Of a stretch of 64,000 nucleotides of DNA, positions 61,385 to 64,000 are shown one piece after another. A program made the position numbers and the translations under genes. The DNA comes from Monomorium pharaonis (Eukaryota > Arthropoda > Insecta > Hymenoptera > Formicidae): positions 3,990,869 through 4,054,868 of the forward strand of contig NC_050477.1 in the NCBI RefSeq assembly GCF_013373865.1, read 5' to 3'. The notes beneath the pieces were generated by a model that saw nothing but the letters and a program-made list of their open reading frames with translations, searched no databases and was not told the DNA's origin. The stretch's first letter is position 1. Each line of letters starts with the position of its first letter.

Positions 61385-63037
61385 CGTTATTCACCCCGTC
61401 GCCGTTCTCTATCGCTTCGCGATTACTCGTGTGATGCTTTCTCACCGTGCGATCAGGCCCCCTCGCTCGATCTCATTACGTTATGGGTGGTCCGTGATCG
61501 GCGTTTTTCTCATCCGCGAGTTGGTCACCTAAATCAGAAGAAGCGAACTTTTCGTACCAAACGCAGCAATGCTCATCTATTATCATGGGTATCAAATATG
61601 TCTTATATCGCTCATCTACTACAGCAACTCGAAAACTTGTCATTTCTAAAATTATCTAAAAGAAAAAGAATAAAAGAACTACACTGGAGTAAACAGATCT
61701 AATAAGACTTTTATTGCTATATAATCAGTTACACCCAAAATTATACCTAAAAATAATATTACAAAAGTTTGACGTTTCAAAATATTCAAACTGGAGACAA
61801 AGTATCTTCAGAGTTATATTATTGCTACAGCAAATGAGCGATAGATCGATTGAAACCTAATACGAAGCTAAGGGTTTCGCGAGATTGTGATGTGAGATTT
61901 ACCGCGTGTCATATTTCTTTTGCGTTTAATTTTACTTAAAACGCCTTAAAAGATAAAAAGGTATACACGCGAGACTCGATACTCGTTTTGAGATACAAAT
62001 CTGTCTTTAAAACGACAATTAAGCATCCCAACGGCGATCTCCTTCGAACGTCAGATAAGGAAGTCAGCCACGAGAGTCCCGCATGTCTCGTATAATTCAA
62101 TTGAACGATACTCGTCACTCGCGTTAATTATAAGACCGAGGAAAAAGAAGGAAAAAAAAAGGAAAAAAATAACTGCGGATAAAAATCGTAGCGGTCACCC
62201 GCGCAGCCTTGAACGAGAACTTGCTGAGCCAGCCGTTGGCGTAAATAAATGAGACACACAGGCGCGGCCTTCGTCAGACGAACGGTTCCGTCCAATTGCG
62301 GTAACCGACGATCGGCGATTGACGATCGAGTGGCTGAAAACCGGAAATTCAGAATGTAAATTTAAACGCGCAAAACGGTTCCGCGATCACGTCATCCGCG
62401 CGAGTTTTAATCGACCTCGGTGGAAAAGGGAGGACGCCGGGGGACAGGAAGGAAGAGGAAAGGGCAGACAAAAAAAAAAATGAGGAATGGAACACCGGAA
62501 CGTGATCGCTACGCGACACGGCCGCCGTCGCAAACGCGCCGATTGTTATCTACTTACGCAACGCGAGTCTGCAACCAAGCACCTGCTTTACGGCCTCTGC
62601 TTCGCGTGCACACCTTCCTCCCTCTTTCCCTCTGGCGAAGCCGCGTGGTCGCCATTATCGGGCGATCGAGACGATTAACAACAATCGGATTTACTTCTTG
62701 CCTCTATTCGCATTCTAATTTGTAACTGTCAGATCTCCGGATCGGCGTCACGTTGTGCGTCCGAGCTAATTGACTGGGAAAGTTAGATGAGATCGGAACA
62801 GTTTTCCCGTTATCGCTTGTAAAATAATGGAATTACAAGAATTACGGATTAGAGTTTTAAGCGAAGCAAATTAACTTTCTGTTCGTTCTCGCGTCGTTCA
62901 TTTTCGCGTCACACTATCAATAATCCGTTTCTAGGGCACTAAAAAAATTCTTTGTCTCGTTACGTTCCATATATTCGTGAAAAAAATAATGCTCGGAAAC
63001 GCCAGGTGCATAATTTGAATCTCAAGATTGAACGTTT
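61385..63037. other. Region upstream of the UNC93-like gene
   Basis: The first 150 bp are probably 5' UTR on the minus strand. A possible acceptor lies at about 61529, so a non-coding first exon may lie farther right, perhaps in the more GC-rich 62.1-62.8 kb part. No other gene is supported. Confidence 0.4.
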
Positions 63038-63266
63038 AATAGTTCGAACCTTTCAAAAGTACGTTCGAGCTGTTTGAATTCATTTAAGGTCCGAAAGTTC
63101 GAAATTATACTTTGAATCTATTATACGCTAAAATTTTCCGAAATATTAATATAGAAAAGAAGAAGCTCATGAAAAGCTACCTTTTGTTACCAATGCATAT
63201 TGCGCCTTCAATCTTGTTTACTATTCAAATTTTAGACGTAACAAGTCGACATTACAGACTAATTAT
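63038..63266. repeat. Dispersed repeat copy B (without the insertion)
   Basis: Collinear with copy A at 54261-54608 in the same orientation, with GAACCTTTC, TACGTTCG, CTGTTTGAA, GAAATATTA, CAATGCATATTGCG and AGACGTAA in order. It lacks the 120-bp MITE. Confidence 0.65.
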
Positions 63267-64000
63267 TGATTAAGTTCGAACTGTTCGAACTATCCAAAAT
63301 ATTGTAACAGTTTCTCTTTTTTTTTACTTTAAACTACTCAAATCAAACGTACAATGAGTTTGAATCTTTTATCTGGTGAAAACGAATGCTTCTCTCGGAG
63401 AGCGATACTTTTCGAACGAGCTCACCGTGAAATTCTTGATGACTACTGACCGGAAAGTAATCGATAAGTTCGAAAGTGATTAGACTAGCTCGGCGAGAGA
63501 TTCATTACGTATCCTTCGCAAGTCTCTCTCGATCGTAGATCTTATGCGTTCGAACTTGTCGATTTTCCGTTATTTCGACACGCGTGCTGCACGCGATGAT
63601 GGAACTTGGAAACGAGTGGAAATCTACCGAAAAAAATTCCGCAAGCTAGGTGGGTGTAGCCGGTAGATCGAAGGTGAACTAGTTTTCACACGTAAAACCG
63701 TGTGCACCCGGCAACAACTCACGTTCACGGGAAATCCAGAATCAGAGAGGAGGGAAGAAGAAAACAAGAAGTCAAATCAGAAAACGGGTTTCACTGTTGC
63801 ACACTGAGAGAAAAAAAATGATCGTGATTACCATAATTTAAATATAATTTATAGTCATTTCGTCCACTATATTTATCAACCATCCAGATTATAGCTACTA
63901 ATTATTATTCTAATGCAAATAAGCAAATGTTTAAAAAAGAATTGTATTCATTATGAAAAGTTTCTTTTATTTGTACTATTCATATTTTACCATTTTATCA
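63267..64000. other. Non-coding right edge
   Basis: Mixed then AT-rich. I see no gene, element ends or RNA gene. Confidence 0.5.

Overview
The window looks like eukaryotic nuclear DNA from an insect, most likely an ant or other hymenopteran. The signs are intron-split genes with GT-AG splice sites, long introns, AT-rich stretches alternating with CpG-rich ones, many GA/CT and GT microsatellites, MITE-like fold-back elements and a satellite array. Only two genes can be named with confidence. Most long open frames are chance frames in stop-poor CpG-rich or simple-repeat DNA and are not annotated.

Layout. 1-3,040: AT-rich DNA with a 70-bp satellite (720-2,666), a short inverted stretch of the same satellite, and a 272-bp element with terminal inverted repeats. 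3,040-24,135: no recognisable coding sequence. This part holds several fold-back or MITE-like elements (6,832; 9,832; 19,561; 21,198) and two CpG-rich, simple-repeat-rich domains (about 12.6-14.9 kb and 17.3-19.4 kb) that could hold upstream non-coding exons or promoters. 24,136-26,642: a large exon on the + strand with a long 5' UTR, a tiny upstream ORF overlapping the start codon, and the first 371 codons of the insect Tet (TET methylcytosine dioxygenase) gene, ending in a complete CXXC zinc finger. A 21.5-kb intron follows. It carries microsatellites, fold-back repeats, a possible retroelement scrap near 41 kb and a speculative two-exon mini-ORF near 31.7 kb. 48,146-48,220: a 25-codon phase 0-0 exon that continues the Tet frame. 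About 51.9-52.6 kb: a GAGA-rich stretch followed by a good splice donor, a candidate internal promoter and first exon for a shorter Tet isoform. The catalytic part of Tet is not seen and must lie to the right of the window or in the 500-N gap.

56,596-61,384, minus strand: a complete seven-exon gene for a 564-residue UNC93-like multi-pass membrane protein. If Tet continues to the right, this gene is nested antisense inside a Tet intron. Downstream of its stop, in the same frame, is an unexplained polyglutamine open frame (56,089-56,484).

The two genes have no evident functional connection: one is a nuclear DNA/RNA demethylation factor, the other a membrane transporter-family protein. I did not find a convincing new multi-gene system. 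The most unusual observations are the double-hairpin satellite with linked monomer variants and a duplicated seven-monomer block, a MITE insertion whose empty site is preserved in a second repeat copy 9 kb away, the ATGA uORF/start overlap of Tet, and the polyQ frame behind the UNC93-like stop.
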